From Methylorubrum aminovorans (GTDB lineage Bacteria; Pseudomonadota; Alphaproteobacteria; Rhizobiales; Beijerinckiaceae), in NCBI RefSeq assembly GCF_022179725.1, contig NZ_BPRC01000009.1:1-64000 (forward strand): a stretch of 64,000 nucleotides of DNA. The letters are read 5' to 3'. Both the position numbers and the translations under genes were made by a program. Below the pieces are notes generated by a model. That model worked only from the letters and a program-made list of their open reading frames with translations, was not told the DNA's origin and did no database searches. Below, piece by piece: positions 7,964-16,305 of the stretch; within the stretch, counting starts at the first letter, position 1; each line of letters opens with the position of its first letter.

Positions 7964-9145
7964 ATGACGGCTCCGTCGGTCCTCGTCGTCATCCCGACCA
8001 CAGGCGGGCCGCTCCGTCTGCGGTCGCTGACCCCGCGCCCCGGCCTGCCGGCACCGGCCGCCTTCGCCGATGGCGACTACCGCCCCCTGCCCTGGTCCGG
8101 CGATTATGGCCGCCTCTGCGCACCCGGCGGGCCCGTCGCCCGGCTCGGCGGCAAGGCCGGTGCGCCGCACGAATTGCGGTTGTCCGGCTCGTTCGATGCC
8201 GGCCGCTCCTGGGAGGTGCCGGTCTGCCTTGCCCACGGCCTCTCCGCACGCGGCGCCCGCTTCGTCGGCGAGCCGGCGCAGGCCGACCTGATCCTCTGGG
8301 CGACCGGCGCGGTCGATCGCGATCTCACCCTGGTCCCCGGCGACTACGCGCTCCTCGACAAGATCGAGCGCTCTCGCGCTCTGCTCGCCGAGGCGCCGGA
8401 CGTCTCGCTCGCAATCCTACTGCCGGAGGGGCCGGAGCGGACGGAGGCCGAGGCCGCCTTCCGCGCCCTCGGCCGATCCGGAGCCTTGCGGATCCTGCCG
8501 GCCGGAGATGTGCCGGCCGCCGTGGAAGCGTTGACCCGGCCCAACGGCGCGGACCTGCCGAAGCCGCAGAGACGCGGGCGGCGTCTCGTCCTGACGGCGG
8601 GCGCTGCCGCCGCGGCTTGCCTCGCCGGTTTCATCGGATTCATCGCACTGGGTGCTCGGCAGGCCCCCGTCATCGGCGCCGCGAGCGATCCCGCCACCGG
8701 CGTCGCCTCGGCCGATCCAGCGCGCAGAGCGGAGACCGCCCCCCCTACCCCGACTGTTGTGGAAGAGCCAACTGCGAAGAAATCGTCCGCGATCCGCATC
8801 GAGGAATTGCGGGCGCCGCCCGGCTCGTCCTGCCGCCGCGTGGCCTTCGGCGCCGACCCGCCCGAGCGCCGTCCCGTCGCGTCGGAGAACGGAGGCCGCC
8901 TGACCCCGACCCGGCTCTTACCCGACCTGTGCGGGCTCGCCATCGCGGCAGCGCCGGGACTGCGGCTCGAGATCGGGCCCGAGCTGCGCGCCGCCGCCCT
9001 GCCCCCGGTGCAGCTCGCCGACGGGGCGCAGGGCTTCTTCCTGCGCGAGGGCGGCCGGCAGAACCTCGTCTACGCAGTCCAAGCCTTGCCGGAGACCGGC
9101 ACCACGCGGCCGGGCGAGCGACTCGTCCACGCCCTGACCCGCTGA
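7964..9145 (+). CDS. Single-pass membrane protein of unknown function
   Basis: A 393-residue protein; the ATG at 7964 lies 35 bases after the previous stop. Residues 1-200 are cytoplasmic and contain mixed alpha/beta sequence (VLVVIPTTGGPLRLRSL; later DLTLVPGDYALLDKIE). Residues about 206-229 (a run of Ala, Leu, Gly and Ile after RRGRR) form one transmembrane helix, followed by a Pro/Thr-rich linker and a C-terminal domain with two Cys (SSCRR and LCGL) in the periplasm. The topology would link the two cytoplasmic proteins encoded upstream to the periplasmic proteases encoded on both sides. No family recognised. Confidence 0.6.
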   Translation: MTAPSVLVVIPTTGGPLRLRSLTPRPGLPAPAAFADGDYRPLPWSGDYGRLCAPGGPVARLGGKAGAPHELRLSGSFDAGRSWEVPVCLAHGLSARGARFVGEPAQADLILWATGAVDRDLTLVPGDYALLDKIERSRALLAEAPDVSLAILLPEGPERTEAEAAFRALGRSGALRILPAGDVPAAVEALTRPNGADLPKPQRRGRRLVLTAGAAAAACLAGFIGFIALGARQAPVIGAASDPATGVASADPARRAETAPPTPTVVEEPTAKKSSAIRIEELRAPPGSSCRRVAFGADPPERRPVASENGGRLTPTRLLPDLCGLAIAAAPGLRLEIGPELRAAALPPVQLADGAQGFFLREGGRQNLVYAVQALPETGTTRPGERLVHALTR

Positions 9146-9226
9146 TGGGCGTGTCTTCCGCAAGTTGTGATTTTTGACCTAATCATCCGGGCCGGGCATA
9201 CGACCCGGACGGGAAGGAGGGAGACG

Positions 9227-10219
9227 ATGGTCCCGATTCGCCGCAGATGCCGGCCCGCAACGGCTGCTGCCTGCCTGCTGCTCGCTCCTTTCGCGGCCGA
9301 TTCCGTGCTTGCGCAGACCGTCGGCTTCGACCCCGCCGATTACGGCCGGGCGCAGTTGCCTCTGCGCCAGACGACCGGCGACGCGGCGGCCTATGTCGAT
9401 CAGAACAAGGGCGCCTTCGAGCCGATCAGCGAACTCGACCCGAAGGACGGCCTCGCCGCCCTGGCCCGGCCGATCGGCCGCGTCGACATCGTGCTGCGCA
9501 ACGCCCGCACCGGCCAGCAGGTCGGCGCCTCCTGCACCGGCGCGCTGCTGCCCGGCGACTACGTGCTGACCAACCACCACTGTCTGCCGCAATCGGGCGA
9601 CCTGACCCCGGTCAAGGCGTCGATCCTGATGGATTACTTGACGCTCGACGGCAAAGGCGCGCGCCGCTTCGAGATCGACCCGAAGCCGGTCGAGTTCGAC
9701 GCCCGCCTCGACTACGCGCTCGCCCGCGTCGCCGGGAACCCGAGTGCCGCCTACGGCGCCGTCCGGCTCTCGGGCGAGGCCGTGCCCGGCAACCGCTCGA
9801 TGCTGGTGATCCACCACCCCCTCGGGCGGCCGAAGGTGATGAGCCGCTTCCGCTGCTTCGCGATGAAGGATCAGGCCGAGGGGCCGGATCTGCGCCACCG
9901 CTGCGACACGCTGGGCGGCTCCTCCGGCTCGCTGATGTTCGACGCGTCCGTGGCCGGCATCGCCCTGCACAAGGAGGGCGGGCTCGATCCCAAGGACCCG
10001 TCGAGCTTCAACAAGGCCACGCGGCTCTCGGCGATCCTCGGGCGCAGCCGCATCCTGTCCGAGATCGCCGCCGCCCAGGGCCGCCCGGTCGCCGCTTCGT
10101 CTGCCGGTGACGCGCCGTCCAAAGCGGGTGCGGCACCCACCGCCAAATCCGCTGCCAGCCCGCCCGCGGACGGACCGCTCGACCCTGCGAGCATGAACGC
10201 GATCCTGCGCGGGCGCTGA
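9227..10219 (+). CDS. Secreted trypsin-like serine protease
   Basis: A 330-residue protein. The ATG at 9227 follows GGAAGGAGGG. Residues 1-28 are a signal peptide ending in VLAQ. The chymotrypsin-fold triad is readable: His118 in TNHHC, Asp162 in RLDYALARV and Ser233 in GGSSGS. CTGALL before the His and the paired CFAMKDQ/HRCDTL Cys fit the trypsin_2 family, which is mostly periplasmic. A Pro/Ala-rich tail of about 60 residues (APSKAGAAPTAKSAAS) follows the domain and may be a flexible linker. It is the second protease of this run after the caspase-like one. Substrate unknown; zymogen-type activation is not evident. Confidence 0.88.
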   Translation: MVPIRRRCRPATAAACLLLAPFAADSVLAQTVGFDPADYGRAQLPLRQTTGDAAAYVDQNKGAFEPISELDPKDGLAALARPIGRVDIVLRNARTGQQVGASCTGALLPGDYVLTNHHCLPQSGDLTPVKASILMDYLTLDGKGARRFEIDPKPVEFDARLDYALARVAGNPSAAYGAVRLSGEAVPGNRSMLVIHHPLGRPKVMSRFRCFAMKDQAEGPDLRHRCDTLGGSSGSLMFDASVAGIALHKEGGLDPKDPSSFNKATRLSAILGRSRILSEIAAAQGRPVAASSAGDAPSKAGAAPTAKSAASPPADGPLDPASMNAILRGR

Positions 10220-10316
10220 GATTTTGTTCGAGAGCAGGCGGCGAAAGCCCGTCTGCCGGGACCAGAGATGCGTGAGACGGGGCCGCGGCAAGGCCCATGA
10301 GATGGAGACGGACGCC

Positions 10317-11153
10317 ATGGGGGCAATCGAACGGAACGCACGCGGCGGTACGGCACGCACCGGCGTGACGACGGCACGGCCGTCGCGCCTGGGCCTCCTG
10401 CTGGCGGCGGGCCTCGTCCTCGCCCTCACGCCCGCCCGCGCCAACCCGCTCACCGAAGTGCCGGGCGCCCGCCCGCCTGACGCGAAGGCGGAGGCGCCCC
10501 CGGCCCGCGACGAGGCGACGGAGCGGGCCGAGGCCGGGGCCGTGAACCCCTCGGCGAACGCGATCATCCGCTCGCTCGCCCCCTTCGCCGACGGCAATCC
10601 GGGCCGTCCCGCCGCGCCGGTCGCGGTGTCCCCCGGCGATGGCGGTCCGAGCCTGCGGGTCGACCCCGCCCGCTCGGTCGATCTCACCGTGTTCTTCGCC
10701 TACGACAGCGCCCGCCTGACGCCCGAGGCGCAGGTTCAGCTCGAACCGCTGGGCCAGGCGCTGCAGGCCCGCGAACTCGCCGGCCACGGCTTCCTCATCG
10801 CCGGGCACACCGATGCCGCGGGCGGACTCGGCTACAACCGGCGCCTGTCGCTCGCCCGCGCCCGCAGCGTGAAGGCCCATCTCGTCGAGACCTACGGCAT
10901 CGATCCGCGCCGTCTGCGCATCCACGGCTGGGGGCCTGTCCGCCCCAAGGATCCGTCCCAGCCCTTCGCGCGGATCAACCGGCGGGTCGAGGTGAGCCTG
11001 ATCGCGCCTGCGCCGAGCGGCGCCCTGCGCTTCATCCTGCCGGCCTCCGAGCGGACCTGCACGGCCGAGCCTCTCGGCGATCCCCGCCGGCAGGTGCCGC
11101 TGGACCTCGACGATTTCGGCGCGGCGCCGACGCCGCTGCCCTGCACCGACTGA
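10317..11153 (+). CDS. OmpA-family peptidoglycan-binding protein
   Basis: A 278-residue protein with the start at ATG 10317, preceded by GGAGACGGA; ATG 10302 is an alternative. Residues about 24-44 form a signal peptide. After a linker of about 80 residues comes an OmpA C-terminal domain (residues about 120-232): VFFAYDSARLTPEA, then GHTDAAGG, RRLSLARARSVKAHL and NRRVEVSLI. This domain binds the diaminopimelate of peptidoglycan in its relatives, so the protein probably anchors to the cell wall. No beta-barrel is present, so it is not a full OmpA porin. In this run it could tether the periplasmic proteins to the wall. Confidence 0.82.
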   Translation: MGAIERNARGGTARTGVTTARPSRLGLLLAAGLVLALTPARANPLTEVPGARPPDAKAEAPPARDEATERAEAGAVNPSANAIIRSLAPFADGNPGRPAAPVAVSPGDGGPSLRVDPARSVDLTVFFAYDSARLTPEAQVQLEPLGQALQARELAGHGFLIAGHTDAAGGLGYNRRLSLARARSVKAHLVETYGIDPRRLRIHGWGPVRPKDPSQPFARINRRVEVSLIAPAPSGALRFILPASERTCTAEPLGDPRRQVPLDLDDFGAAPTPLPCTD

Positions 11154-11194
11154 ACCTCCCGACGCCCAATCCGACACACGAACCGACAGACAGG

Positions 11195-12178
11195 ATGTTT
11201 ATGATGCTGCGCGCCCGCGCCCGAACATGGGTCTCGACTTTCGCCGCCCTCACCCTGATCGGTGGTGCGCTCCTCGGCCTCGCCGCGCCGGCGCAGGCCC
11301 AGACCCGGCCCAACATCGTCGTGATGGGCGAGGATGCCGACGAGGATTCCGTGCCCCGCGGCAACCGCATCTTCCAGCGCGTCATCGCCGAACTCTCGGA
11401 GACGATGAACCTGCGCGGCTACAACGTCTACGACGAGACGGCGGTGGCGATGGGGATCACCCAGGCCAACCGGGTCCGCCGCCGCGACGCGGAGCTGATC
11501 GAGGTCGCCCGCGCGGTTCAGAACCCGCCGCTTGACGTGGTGGCGGTGTTCCAAGTCTACGCCTCGGCCTCGAAATCCGCCTATTCCGACATCGTGCGGC
11601 CGGAGGTGCGCATCCCCGGCCGGCTCCTCAACGTGCGTACCGGGCAGTCGCTCGGCGCCTTCGAGGTGGCGGGGCTGCAGCTTCCGCCCCTGCCCCAGGG
11701 CTGCGACCGGGAATGCCTGCTCGAACGGGTCGGCGCTGAGGCCAAGAGCATCGCCGCCGACGTGGCGGGCGCGCTCACATCCAAGCTCGACGGCGTGATC
11801 GCGCCCCGCCGCGCCGCCGATGCCGGCGCGCCACCGGCCACGCTGCCGAATGCCCTGCCCGGCGCCGAGCCTCCGCCCGCCACCGCGGCCGGTGGCGAAT
11901 CGTGCGGCGGCCTGCCGACGGCCTATGTCGTGCGCCTCACCGGCTTCTCGCCGCAGGAGGTGCAGGCGGCCGAGGAGTACATGGCCGCCTTCCGCTGCTA
12001 CGAGCACCACCGCCCGGTGCGCTCGGGCGGGGCCACCGCCGAGTACTGGTACGAGACCCGCTCCGACTCGGCCCGGCTCGGCCGCAACCTGCGGCTGATG
12101 CTGGAGCACATGAGCGCGCCGGGGCAGGTCCAGTTCTCCGGCAACACCTTCGTCGTCAGCCGCGTCGCCACCCGCTGA
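11195..12178 (+). CDS. Secreted protein, possibly TolB/CsgG-like fold
   Basis: A 327-residue protein with a clear signal peptide (residues 1-36, cleavage near AQAQT). Residues about 38-210 (NIVVMGEDADEDS, RVIAELSETMNLRGYNVYDE, then VVAVFQVYAS and GRLLNVRTGQSLG) have the alternating pattern of periplasmic TolB-N/FlgO/CsgG-like domains; this is a structural guess. Residues about 240-327 (AYVVRLTGFSPQEVQAAEEYM) form a second alpha/beta domain, similar in style to a permuted repeat of the first. Four Cys lie in CDRECL, ESCGG and FRCYE. Start codons at 11195, 11201 and 11204 are all possible. No enzymatic motif. Confidence 0.6.
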   Translation: MFMMLRARARTWVSTFAALTLIGGALLGLAAPAQAQTRPNIVVMGEDADEDSVPRGNRIFQRVIAELSETMNLRGYNVYDETAVAMGITQANRVRRRDAELIEVARAVQNPPLDVVAVFQVYASASKSAYSDIVRPEVRIPGRLLNVRTGQSLGAFEVAGLQLPPLPQGCDRECLLERVGAEAKSIAADVAGALTSKLDGVIAPRRAADAGAPPATLPNALPGAEPPPATAAGGESCGGLPTAYVVRLTGFSPQEVQAAEEYMAAFRCYEHHRPVRSGGATAEYWYETRSDSARLGRNLRLMLEHMSAPGQVQFSGNTFVVSRVATR

Positions 12179-12184
12179 TCCCCT

Positions 12185-12538
12185 GTGTCGGACCCAGCCG
12201 AAGCAGCCGCGCAGATGGGCTGGGAGCGGGCCGGAGCCACGGTCGAGCGCGTCGCCGCCGAGGCGGCGATCCCGGCGCGGACCGTCGCCCACGCTCGCAG
12301 CCTCGTCGCCCACGCCACCGGGCGCTGGCCGGCGCCCGACGCCGTCCAGCCCGGCTACTGGCCGACACTCTGCCTGACCTGGCCGGCCCTCGAGATCGAG
12401 ATCCACGACGACCGGTTCGAACTCTACCGGTTCGGGCCGAACGCCACGCAGATCCGCGAGTGGCACTGCGGCCCGGATGCCCCCGCAGCCGATACCCTCG
12501 ACGCTCTTCTGGACGCCGCCTTCGGAGAAACCGCATGA
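12185..12538 (+). CDS. Small cytoplasmic hypothetical protein
   Basis: A 117-residue protein starting with GTG 6 bases after the previous stop and overlapping the next start by 4 bases, which argues for a real, coupled gene. No signal peptide. The middle has many aromatic residues (GYWPTLCLTWPALEIEIHDDRFELYRFG), suggesting a small beta-sheet domain. No known family. Confidence 0.6.
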   Translation: MSDPAEAAAQMGWERAGATVERVAAEAAIPARTVAHARSLVAHATGRWPAPDAVQPGYWPTLCLTWPALEIEIHDDRFELYRFGPNATQIREWHCGPDAPAADTLDALLDAAFGETA

Positions 12539-13536
12539 CGGATCGCAACCCGCTGCACCGTTTCTTCGCCCGCCTCCGTCCCGACCGATGGGCGCGGCGG
12601 GGCCTGCTCGCCGGGCTGATATCGGCCCTGACGGCCAGTTCCGCGCCGGTCCTCGCGGCCGAGCCGGTCTTCCCGCCCGCCGGCTCGCTCGGCCTCGCGC
12701 CGCCGCCCGGCATGACGCCGGCGGCGAGCTTTTCCGGCTTCGAGCACCGCTCCGGCGCGTCGATCGTCCTCGTCGAGATGCCGCCGGAAGCCTGGGACCA
12801 GATCAACGGGAAGTTCACCCCCGAGGCCCTGGCGCCGTCCGGCTTCCGGGTGAAGGGCGGACCCGAGCCGCTGAGCACGGCAGGCGGCGAGGGCTTCGTC
12901 TTGCGGGGGAAGCAGGGCGCCAACGGGCTCACCTACACCAAATGGGTCGCCGTGGTGCGCGGCGCCGCCGGCACCGGCCTCGTCACCGTCCAAGTGCCCG
13001 AGACGGCAGCCAAGCAGGTCCCCGCTGCCACGGTCGAGGCGGCCCTGCGCACCATCGCATTCCGGCCCAAGGCGAGCCTTGCCGATCAGGTCGCAGCCCT
13101 GCCCTTCACCGTCGGTGACACCGCCGGGTTCCGACCGATGGGGGTGTTCGCCGGCAACGGCCTGCTCTTGACCGAGGGTCCGAAGGATGTCGATCCCGAA
13201 CGCGAGCAGCCGGTGGTGATCGTCACGCCCTCGCTTGGGCAGGCACCGGTGCCGGAGGGCGCGGAAGCCGCTTATGCCCGCCGGCTCTTCACGGCGCAGA
13301 AGGATCTGACGAACGTCGTGGTCACCGACGAGGCGCGCAGCAACCGGGGCGATGCCGTCGTGGTCCGCCTGCGTGGGACCGGCACCGACACCAAGACCGG
13401 ACGCAGGCTCGGCATCACCCAGACGACGGTGTTCGACGGCGGACGCACCCTGCGGGTGATCGGCTTCGCCGATGCCGGACGCGCCGACGCCCTCGACCGC
13501 GCCGAGCGCGTCGCCGCCTCGGTCGCGATGCGCTGA
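12535..13536 (+). CDS. Secreted hypothetical protein with PsbP/DcrB-like pattern
   Basis: A 333-residue protein whose ATG overlaps the previous stop (ATGA). Residues about 20-42 form a signal peptide ending in VLAAEP. The mature part shows two related segments. The first begins FSGFEHRSGASIVLVEMPP and runs to a helix ending TVEAALRTIAFR; the second begins RPMGVFAGNGLLLTEGP and ends ALDRAERVAASVAMR. Each has the beta-strand/helix order seen in PsbP- or DcrB-like lipid-facing periplasmic domains. The family name is an inference. It is the last gene of the tightly overlapping part of the run. Confidence 0.6.
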   Translation: MTDRNPLHRFFARLRPDRWARRGLLAGLISALTASSAPVLAAEPVFPPAGSLGLAPPPGMTPAASFSGFEHRSGASIVLVEMPPEAWDQINGKFTPEALAPSGFRVKGGPEPLSTAGGEGFVLRGKQGANGLTYTKWVAVVRGAAGTGLVTVQVPETAAKQVPAATVEAALRTIAFRPKASLADQVAALPFTVGDTAGFRPMGVFAGNGLLLTEGPKDVDPEREQPVVIVTPSLGQAPVPEGAEAAYARRLFTAQKDLTNVVVTDEARSNRGDAVVVRLRGTGTDTKTGRRLGITQTTVFDGGRTLRVIGFADAGRADALDRAERVAASVAMR

Positions 13537-13560
13537 GCCTGCGAGCGGAGCCCGTCGCCG

Positions 13561-13710
13561 TCAGTGCCGGCAGGCGCCGTCGCGCCATGCCCCGCCCGCA
13601 TCGAGGCAGGCATCCTGCGCCCATGCATCCCGCAGGTGCCAGACAGCCGCTGCGGCAACGGTCAGGGCCAAAGCCGAAACGATCCACCGCCTGATCGCCG
13701 TTCGCATCAT
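13561..13710 (-). CDS. Small membrane-anchored protein with CxxxxxxxxxxxC tail
   Basis: A 49-residue protein on the strand opposite to the run. It starts with two basic residues, followed by a hydrophobic helix (WIVSALALTVAAAAVWHL) and a short outside tail, DACLDAGGAWRDGACRH. Tails of the type CLDxGGxWxxxxC are common in short, Cys-paired envelope proteins of Hyphomicrobiales, which supports the call. The gene lies head-to-head with the following plus-strand gene and its 5' end almost touches it. The upstream Met at 13743 would extend it by 11 residues. Function unknown. Confidence 0.5.
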   Translation of the reverse strand: MMRTAIRRWIVSALALTVAAAAVWHLRDAWAQDACLDAGGAWRDGACRH

Positions 13711-13746
13711 CGCACCGAGAGCGCTCCCGTGACCCATCCTCACTCT

Positions 13747-14493
13747 ATGCCCCGACCGGGCCGCTGGTCACCCGGCCTGATCCTGATGGCGCTTCTGGTC
13801 GCCACCGGATCCGCGGCGGCGCAGGATCGCGGATCGCCCGCCAAGAACGAGTGCCGGCACACGCCCTCGCTTTCGGAGGGACCGGCTCTCGGCTTCGGGC
13901 GGGTCGTTGCGGCGGGCCGCACCGCCTTCGTCAAGGATGGGCTGGCGCAGGACGGCTGCCCCGACGGAACCGCGGAATGCCGCGAGCGGGCCTATCTGGT
14001 GGCCGGAGATCCCGTGATTCTGGGAGAGCGGCGCGGCGGCTATGTCTGCGCCAGCTATCGCGGCACGAAGGGCGATCTGGCCCGAACCGGCTGGCTACCG
14101 GCCGAGGCGGTGGCGAACGAAGCGACGGCCCCTGTCGCCCTCGACGACTGGCTCGGCACCTGGACCCAGGCGGAGGGGCGCATCGCGGTGAAGCGGGGGG
14201 ACAAGCCCGGCACGCTCTCCGTCACCGGCGACGCGACCTGGGGCATGGGCGATCCCGAGCGGGTGAAGCGCGGCGGCGTCCATCTCGGCGAAATTACCGG
14301 TACGGTCACGCCCGCGGGCGACGGCGCCAGCTTCGCCATGGGCGAGAGCGGCACCCTGCCGGTCGCCAAGGGTGGCGCGGACGACTGCAAGGTCTGGCTG
14401 CGGCGCCTCGGCCCCTGGCTCGTCGTGGAGGACAACCTCGCCTGCGGCGGCATGAACGTGACTTTTCGCGGCGTCTACCGGCGCGAGCCGTGA
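13747..14493 (+). CDS. Secreted hypothetical protein (SH3-like pattern)
   Basis: A 248-residue protein. The ATG at 13747 gives a good signal peptide (residues 1-28, cleavage near AAAQD); GTG 13729 is an alternative start. Residues about 35-120 (FGRVVAAGRTAFVKDG, DPVILGERRGGYVCASYRG and GWLPAEAV) resemble a bacterial SH3-type domain that ends in a WLP motif. Residues about 135-248 (DDWLGTWTQAEGRIAVKRG and following, ending MNVTFRGVYRR) look like a small beta-barrel. Several Cys pairs fit a periplasmic location. No enzymatic motif is seen. Confidence 0.6.
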   Translation: MPRPGRWSPGLILMALLVATGSAAAQDRGSPAKNECRHTPSLSEGPALGFGRVVAAGRTAFVKDGLAQDGCPDGTAECRERAYLVAGDPVILGERRGGYVCASYRGTKGDLARTGWLPAEAVANEATAPVALDDWLGTWTQAEGRIAVKRGDKPGTLSVTGDATWGMGDPERVKRGGVHLGEITGTVTPAGDGASFAMGESGTLPVAKGGADDCKVWLRRLGPWLVVEDNLACGGMNVTFRGVYRREP

Positions 14494-14566
14494 CGGGGAC
14501 GCCGAGTGTGACGGAGCGGGGCCTGCGCGTGCTCGGCCTCGGCGTCTGGCGGGACCGGAGCCCGTC

Positions 14567-14992
14567 ATGATCGGACGCACGCTCCTCGCCCCGCTTGCCG
14601 TTCTGTCGGCCCTCGCCGCCTGCACACCGGCGCCGACGACGATGACGCCAGAGGCGGTCGAGGCCTTTCTCGAAACGCCGCTGCCGCCCGGCCGCCGCGA
14701 CCTGCGGACCTACACCGAGGCGGGGATCGACCGCTTGGTGCTACTGCGCCTCGATGCGCCGGAGGCGGAGGCCGATGCCTTCGCCGCGCGCCTCCTGCCG
14801 GGCGGCCTCGAAGCGGGCGCCGATCCGGGACTCGGCTTGCTGAGCACGACATTCGAGGGCTGGATCGCGGTGCCGCCGGAGGGAAGCCTCGGCGGCGAGA
14901 GGCCGTATGACGGGCGGCGGTCGGTGAAGGTCGTCGTCGCCCCGGCTGGACCCGGCTGGCGGCGGGTCTGGGTCGCGAGCTTCACCCTGTGA
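14567..14992 (+). CDS. Small lipoprotein of unknown function
   Basis: A 141-residue protein with a lipoprotein signal: hydrophobic residues 4-18 followed by the lipobox LAAC (Cys19). The mature protein should be lipid-anchored in the envelope. The rest contains a predicted helix (EAVEAFLETPLPPGRRD) and a beta-rich end (VKVVVAPAGPGWRRVWVASFTL). It lies 73 bases after the previous gene on the same strand. No family recognised. Confidence 0.6.
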   Translation: MIGRTLLAPLAVLSALAACTPAPTTMTPEAVEAFLETPLPPGRRDLRTYTEAGIDRLVLLRLDAPEAEADAFAARLLPGGLEAGADPGLGLLSTTFEGWIAVPPEGSLGGERPYDGRRSVKVVVAPAGPGWRRVWVASFTL

Positions 14993-15083
14993 ACTGCTAC
15001 CGCCGGCCCCACGTCACGCGCGACGGAAGGCCAGCGTCCGAGGACGGCCGGACGGGCAACGCGATCGATGGCGAGAGCACATC

Positions 15084-15389
15084 ATGGATGGACAAATGCC
15101 AGACCGACCGCGACGGGGCCGGCGCATGATGCTCGCCGCGACCATCCTCGTCTGGACCCCGGCCCTGCTGTTCGCACTCGGCTTCGCGCTGGCCCACCTC
15201 ACCGGCTGCCGAGTGGACGAGGGAAGCGCCCATCCCTGTCTCGTCGCCGGTATCGATATCGGCCGCCTGCTCTACACCCTGATGATGATGGGCTGGCTCG
15301 TCATCCTGATGCTGCCCGTCATGCTGCTGACACTGGTGATCTGGCTCGGCATCGGCCTGCGGGCGCTTTTCGGCGTATGGTTCTCATAA
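15084..15389 (+). CDS. Small membrane protein with two to three helices
   Basis: A 101-residue protein. After a basic N-terminus (RPRRGRR) it has a hydrophobic helix at about residues 16-39, a short Cys-containing loop (GCRVDEGSAHPC) and a long hydrophobic stretch at about residues 58-98 that could form two more helices. Starts at 15126 or 15129 (MM) are possible and would remove the charged leader. Its two loop Cys could form a periplasmic disulfide. Unknown function; same strand as the envelope run. Confidence 0.55.
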   Translation: MDGQMPDRPRRGRRMMLAATILVWTPALLFALGFALAHLTGCRVDEGSAHPCLVAGIDIGRLLYTLMMMGWLVILMLPVMLLTLVIWLGIGLRALFGVWFS

Positions 15390-15448
15390 TGCCGATGCCG
15401 CTCCCTCGCTGCGAGAGGCGATCGATCGTAACGCGTCGGAGGCTGTCA

Positions 15449-16036
15449 ATGCCGAACCCTGGCCGCCTGCTCCTCGCGCTTCTCGCCTTCCTTCCCCTCT
15501 GCCTTGGCTGCACTCGGGCGCAGGAGATCGGCTTTGCCGCCGAGCGCGCCTTCCCCGTGGCGGGCGCCTGCTACGGACGGCGCTACGACGCGGACCATCT
15601 TGCCCGTCATCCAGGGCAGGTGGTGAGCGCGATCCATCTTTCGGGCTCGTCCCGCGGCCTGATCGGGTTGCGTCCGGAGGCCGGCTGGATCGATCCGGAA
15701 CTCGGTCTGACGCTGCGCATCGCCTTTACCGACGGGGGATGGGCCGAGGGCGAGATCGGCTGCGCCGAGGCTGGCGGGCGCATCCGCCGCTGCGGACGCG
15801 GCGCGAGCTGCGCCGGCAGCTTCGCCGTCGATCTTCTGCCCGACGGGCGGCTGCGGATCGTCAACGACGACGCGGATTCGCGCATCGCCGAGCCGGTGGT
15901 GGGCGAGCCCGGCTTCAGCCCGGATGCGGTATGCCGGGGAAAGGGCCGCTTCGTGCCGCCGGATGCGCAGAACCGCGTCTTCCTCCTCACCCGCCTGCCC
16001 CTCTCCGCCTGCGGTCCGAAGCGGACCGGAGATTGA
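15449..16036 (+). CDS. Cys-rich secreted protein or lipoprotein
   Basis: A 195-residue protein; the ATG at 15449 follows CGGAGG. The signal sequence (LLLALLAFLPLCLGC) ends in LCLGC, which fits a lipobox and so suggests a lipoprotein. Eight or so further Cys (GACYGRRY, EIGCAEAGG, RRCGRGASCAGSF, AVCRGKG and SACGPKR) suggest a disulfide-stabilised domain. No family recognised. It shares the strand and secretion signal of its neighbours. Confidence 0.6.
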   Translation: MPNPGRLLLALLAFLPLCLGCTRAQEIGFAAERAFPVAGACYGRRYDADHLARHPGQVVSAIHLSGSSRGLIGLRPEAGWIDPELGLTLRIAFTDGGWAEGEIGCAEAGGRIRRCGRGASCAGSFAVDLLPDGRLRIVNDDADSRIAEPVVGEPGFSPDAVCRGKGRFVPPDAQNRVFLLTRLPLSACGPKRTGD

Positions 16037-16305
16037 CGATGCGCCTCACCCCTCCAACCCTTTTTCCCACGACCCCCGTGTTGCCGCGGCTGCTGGCGTC
16101 CCGGTCCGGAGAAGCAGAACCATATATTCGGGAGCTGTGCCGCGGCGCCCGTGGCGCAATGGCGACGGCACGTGCCGCTGGTTTCCCGGCGCGATGGTGG
16201 CACCCATTTTCGGGCGCCTGGAAGAGCCTGCGCGCCACCAGGGCAACGATCGTCCGTTCCGGCGCAAGAACCGCGCCAAGCAGCGCCGCCTGGGCCGCCA
16301 TCTCT

